DNA from: Byssothecium circinans
Lineage: Eukaryota; Ascomycota; Dothideomycetes; Pleosporales; Massarinaceae
Assembly (NCBI GenBank): GCA_010015675.1
Contig: ML977026.1
Location: 310,260 to 321,111, forward strand
Length of the DNA: 10,852 nucleotides
Direction: 5' to 3'
A program made the translations under genes and the position numbers. Shown piece by piece: positions 8,206-10,852 of this stretch (positions within the stretch are counted from its first letter, which is position 1; each line of letters starts with the position of its first letter). The notes under the pieces are model-generated. The model was given only the letters and a program-made list of their open reading frames with translations. It searched no databases and was not told where the DNA came from.

Positions 8206-8580
8206 CCTAACCAATATGATGCGACGGATGAGGCCTGATCCGTCGTGGAAAAGGTCTAGCGTTAGGGTTACTAGTCCAAATCAGTAGCGCAAATAGGGGT
8301 GATCCATAGGAACGTAAGAGCTAATCTATTCTACAGCAACACGTTTTCTAAACAAATTTCGTATGTAACTATTACTTAATAGTATTAGGAGCACTAATCC
8401 CCTACCTTACAGCTTTACTTTTTACGTTAGTGGTGGTTAAGGTAAGGGTAGACTCTAGCAGTAATAAAGTTCTACTAAGACGCATAGTTACCCGCAGTAA
8501 CGTCAGCATAACTAAGCGTAACCCACCGTAGGAAAAATAGCAGCTAAACCTAATTATTACTATTATTTAAAAATATAGAA
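8206..8580 (+). repeat. direct repeat copy A, heavily RIP-mutated
   Basis: 8206-8540 pairs with 10518-10852 at a constant offset of 2312 bases. From 8221 the match is ungapped for 320 bases with about 70 differences (about 78% identity, counted by eye). About 49 differences are T or A here against C or G in the other copy, about 9 go the other way, and about 12 are transversions. No coding frame is recognisable. The TA-rich stretch 8541-8580 may be its continuation up to the pogo-like insertion. The palindromic start suggests a terminal repeat such as an LTR, but no element type is proven. Confidence 0.75.
8222..8245. repeat. hairpin near the start of repeat copy A
   Basis: CGACGGAT (8222-8229) and ATCCGTCG (8238-8245) are perfect complements around an 8-base centre, GAGGCCTG. 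The equivalent site in the other copy (10536-10555) is a perfect 20-base palindrome with a different centre. Confidence 0.7.
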
Positions 8581-8630
8581 TAACGTATTCCACCACCGAA
8601 CCGCCCACACCACCGAACCGCCCAAAAGCT
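8581..8630 (+). repeat. terminus of a pogo-like element with a 17-base tandem duplication
   Basis: TA (8581-8582) is followed by ACGTATTCC and then two perfect copies of a 17-base unit, CACCACCGAACCGCCCA (8591-8607 and 8608-8624). The ACGT start and the spaced CCGCCCA motifs match the 3' end of the pogo element at 1578, and the first 20 bases match the unit at 4318 in 15 positions. No matching second end was found within the window. Confidence 0.55.
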
Positions 8631-8900
8631 TAGCATTGGAAAATCAAAACAGGATATCTTAATAACAAAGCTAAACCTTAATATTTTCTTTTGAAATTTT
8701 AAACCTAGATAGATATCTATATAATCTAATAGCAATTAAAATTTTATAGCTATAGCTTACGTAATAAAATAGTTATTAGTAAAAGAAGAAATCTTAGGTA
8801 AAACCTACCTTTACCTATAGATTAATAGCTAAACATTACTAATAGGCTATATAACTTTTAGGACATACTTATTAGTATATTAGTTAGTAGCTATTAAGTT
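8631..8900. other. TA-rich RIP-type block, no gene recognised
   Basis: The sequence is dominated by TA steps and in-frame TAA/TAG on both strands, as expected of repeats exhausted by RIP. It may be the interior of the element starting at 8583, but no transposase motif survives that I can read. The open minus-strand stretch at 8550-8735 is low-complexity and not credible as a gene. Confidence 0.5.
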
Positions 8901-9331
8901 ATTATAGCGTGCAGCCTAGATTTAACGCTATTATAGTAGGTATAAGATAGAGGGTAAGAAAAATTAAAAAACCTTCTAAATAAAGTACTATATATTAGAA
9001 ACCTATAGTTCCTTCTATAAGAGGGATATAGTATATACTAAATAAAGCTATATAAGCTTAAAGTAAGTAATTACCTCTAAAACTAAAGGATCTAGCTTAG
9101 GAAGTATAGGTTTTTAGAAAATTTAGACACTGCCTTATTATAAAGCTTATATAAGCTAATTTCTGGTAGCTAACTATTTATATTACTTCTATATATAGAT
9201 ATAAAAGATATCTATAAGCTAGAAGTAATAATATCTAGTTAAATAAAAAGTTTTATTATATATTTCTAATTTTAGGTATCTCTACCTTCCCTACGCTAGT
9301 TCTCTAATAGGTCTAGGCTGCACGCTATAAT
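8901..9331. mobile_element. MITE-like element with 20-base terminal inverted repeats
   Basis: ATTATAGCGTGCAGCCTAGA at 8901-8920 is the perfect reverse complement of 9312-9331. With TA target duplications at 8903-8904 and 9328-9329, the element would be 8905-9327, 423 bases. The interior is TA-rich with no coding frame, so it would depend on a transposase made elsewhere. The ends keep the GC-rich core GCGTGCAGCCTAG unmutated on both sides. It is nested in the TA-rich block. Confidence 0.65.
9181..9230. repeat. 50-base hairpin inside the MITE-like element
   Basis: TATTACTTCT (9181-9190) pairs perfectly with 9221-9230. Nested inside, TATAGATAT (9194-9202) pairs perfectly with 9208-9216 around a 5-base loop. 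A separate 14-base perfect palindrome, AGCTTATATAAGCT, lies at 9144-9157. Confidence 0.6.
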
Positions 9332-9524
9332 TTTAGTACTAATAAGTATATTATATATATATAAACTAGCTCTAAAGTTATTATAATTTATTAAGCTTGT
9401 TTATTAGGTGTTGTAGGGTATAAAGCTTAAGCAAGTAACTTTATTCTATACTAATATAGCTTACTAAGAAATTAGAAATCCTAGAATATTTTTTTATAAC
9501 CTTTTAGATCTATCATCATATACG
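9332..9524. other. TA-rich RIP-type block, no gene recognised
   Basis: This continues the TA-rich DNA to the right of the MITE-like element. All six frames were scanned by eye and contain dense stops and no recognisable motif. Confidence 0.5.
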
Positions 9525-9622
9525 TAAATAGATTATACCCTTAATCTATTTAATTATGCACTGTGCGCGCTAAAGACTAGGGGCTTAATCTATTTACTAG
9601 CTTCAATTAAATGGATTAAGCC
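9525..9622. repeat. cluster of four copies of an 11-base motif in inverted orientation
   Basis: TAAATAGATTA (9525-9535) is inverted at 9542-9552. A longer pair, GGCTTAATCTATTTA (9582-9596) against TAAATGGATTAAGCC (9608-9622), is complementary except for one T/C position. All four share the motif TAATCYATTTA. This may be abutting ends of small elements or a protein-binding array. Confidence 0.5.
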
Positions 9623-9928
9623 TCAACCGCTAGAAATATCCGCTGCAACTTCATAGGTAGGTGTAGTGGAGCAAGCGCAATCCATCACTAGTCTTAGATT
9701 TAGGATGCGACATGATTTCGCGATATAATTAGGGTAAGAGTGGTATAGCTGACGTTAAGCTAGTATTCATACCCACGACTATAAGTAAGGTATGTGTAGC
9801 TAATAAAATAACCCTAACTTCTATTACACTAGTTAAGTAACCTTAACTACAGTATAAAAGGGGGTAGCTAGATTAGAATAAGTAGTAAGTAATGCGTATA
9901 GTAGGTCTATCTATTATACAGACATACC
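9623..9928 (+). promoter_or_regulatory. presumed upstream region of the OrsD-like relic, with a TATA box
   Basis: There is no coding frame. TATAAAAG at 9853-9860 lies about 70 bases before the proposed start codon of the following pseudogene, a plausible core-promoter position. The region is TA-rich but less extreme than 8631-9524. If the gene is dead, the promoter is a relic too. Confidence 0.35.
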
Positions 9929-10517
9929 ATAGAGTAATTAGATATTATTTTTAAGTATTTACTAGCGTAGCGCATTACTATATGTAGGGAGCACCGCCAT
10001 GCCATGTTAAAGTCATAGGTGCAGGCGCATTTAAATAGTAACTATAAGGAATTAATGGTAAGAACCTAATCAGACATTATTAAGGCTATGGTAGGGTATT
10101 ATTAATAGGCAGCTACTAAGAAAGAGGTAGTAATCCTATATAGGGTAGCTAAGCCTATAGAGCATTTATATACATTTTATAATAGGCTCTAATATAGGTC
10201 GTGTGGGTACATTAGTTAGGAAAGAAGGTAGATATAGGAACATTACTAAAAAGAGCATAGATAGGAGAATAGTAGAAAGAGAAGCCATTAGTATAAGGGC
10301 CACTAGGTAGAGGTATAGATAATGTAGATAGAAGGGGTATAGTACTAGAAGTTATAGGGTATAGGATAGTTAGGATAGTTATTTAAGGTTAACTAGCCTA
10401 GTAACGTCTAGCAGCCTACGCATAGTAAGAATAAGGATAGTAATATAGGAAGCGTAGTATAGTTATTATTAAGCTAGGCTATAGAAAGATAGAACGTGGC
10501 TAAGTAAGAGAGGATAT
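9929..10517 (+). pseudogene. OrsD/DUF3505-type C2H2 zinc-finger protein relic, RIP-destroyed and truncated
   Basis: One frame can be followed without indels from about 9929 to 10517 through about 27 TAA/TAG stops. It shows FKYLLA-stop-RITICREHRHAM (9950-10006), VQAHLNSNY (10019-10045), KKEVV and KPIEHLYTF (10118-10177), then YRSCGYIS...EHY..EHR (10193-10255), ENSRKRS, IEGV.Y.KL and LFKV (to about 10395). The Pfam OrsD family (DUF3505) has two C2H2-like segments, and the spacing fits. The second finger reads (C)-x2-C-x12-H-x4-H with the first Cys now Tyr (TAT 10193-10195), and the first has Tyr for its last His; both are single RIP-type steps. The start is probably ATA 9929, from ATG. Family members are fungal, often multicopy, and of unknown biochemical role. 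The frame is cut by the direct repeat at 10518. Confidence 0.65.
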
Positions 10518-10852
10518 CCTAACCAAGAGGACGCGACGGATCATGCATGATCCGTGGCGGAACAGGTCTAGCGTCAGGGTTGCTAGCCCAAATCTGGGGC
10601 GCGGATAGGGATAATCCATGGGAACGGGAGGGCTAATCCATTCCACAGTGACACGTTCTCCCAACTAATTTTGTATGTAGCTACTGCTTAGCAGCATCAG
10701 GAGCACTGATCCCCCATCTTGCAGCTTCACCTTTTGCGTTGGTGACGGTCAAGGCGAGGGTAGACTCTCACAGCAATGGAGTTCTGCTAGAACGCACGGT
10801 TGCCCGCAGCAACATCACCACAACCAAGCGCAACCCGCCGCAGGAGAAATGG
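10518..10852 (+). repeat. direct repeat copy A', little mutated, runs off the window
   Basis: This is the partner of 8206-8540. It is GC-richer and keeps C or G at most positions where the other copy has T or A, so it is younger, shielded or from a different source copy. A 20-base perfect palindrome sits at 10536-10555, and a 10-base palindrome (AGGATATCCT, 10511-10520) straddles the left boundary. No long frame is present on either strand. It interrupts the OrsD-like relic. A palindrome near the start recalls fungal Copia-type LTRs, but the right end, a primer-binding site and pol genes are not in view. Confidence 0.7.
10536..10555. repeat. perfect 20-base palindrome in repeat copy A'
   Basis: ACGGATCATG is followed directly by its reverse complement CATGATCCGT. 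The flanking bases do not extend the symmetry. Confidence 0.85.

Noticed and set aside
9332..9540. RIP-mutated polymerase or transposase gene in the TA-rich block
   Set aside because: All six frames were read through stops and no motif order matching reverse transcriptase, integrase or a DDE transposase could be recognised.
9705..9985. Possible LTR (GCGACATGATTTCGCG start, TATA box)
   Set aside because: No second copy is in the window, and the sequence directly downstream reads as the N terminus of an OrsD-like protein, so an ordinary promoter region explains the TATA box better.
8206..10852. A single LTR retrotransposon bounded by the two direct repeats
   Set aside because: The DNA between them holds a pogo-like terminus, a MITE-like element and an OrsD-like relic but no reverse transcriptase, integrase or Gag motif, and the repeats differ greatly in mutation load.
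1..10852. Starship-type giant transposon cargo
   Set aside because: No tyrosine-recombinase (DUF3435) captain gene or its motifs are visible in the window; the elements seen are ordinary nested DNA transposons.

Overview
The window looks like a repeat-rich accessory stretch of a filamentous ascomycete (Pezizomycotina). The evidence is a spliced gene with short introns (63 and 76 nt) encoding a secreted WSC-domain protein, pogo/Fot1-type and hAT transposases of fungal type, and a very strong repeat-induced point mutation (RIP) signature: C-to-T changes at CpA on both strands, coding frames filled with TAA/TAG but no TGA, and TA-rich blocks.

Layout. 1-1578 is the 3' part of a pogo-superfamily DNA transposon with a nearly intact DD35D transposase broken by one nonsense codon. 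It sits inside an older hAT element on the minus strand (1579 to about 3897). The hAT transposase frame is readable for about 650 codons without an indel but carries about 23 TAA/TAG stops. 3898-4255 holds nothing recognisable. 4297-5454 is a second, different pogo-type element, decayed by frameshifts and lacking most of the DDE core. 5455-6128 has no gene I can support. 6218-7883 is the only plausible host gene: three exons, a signal peptide, an unassigned N-terminal domain and two WSC domains. A third WSC domain (7884-8135) follows in the same frame behind a single TAA.

From 8206 to the end the window is again repeats. A 320-base sequence at 8221-8540 recurs without gaps at 10533-10852, with most differences in the RIP direction. 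Between the copies lie the terminus of another pogo-like element (8583), a TA-rich block, a MITE-like element with 20-base inverted repeats (8901-9331), a cluster of short inverted repeats, and a RIP-destroyed gene (9929 to about 10517) that still shows the pattern of an OrsD/DUF3505 C2H2 zinc-finger protein.

The pieces do not form a pathway. They record successive insertion and RIP, apparently reaching the 3' end of the neighbouring WSC gene. All translations and comparisons were made by eye; no database search was run.
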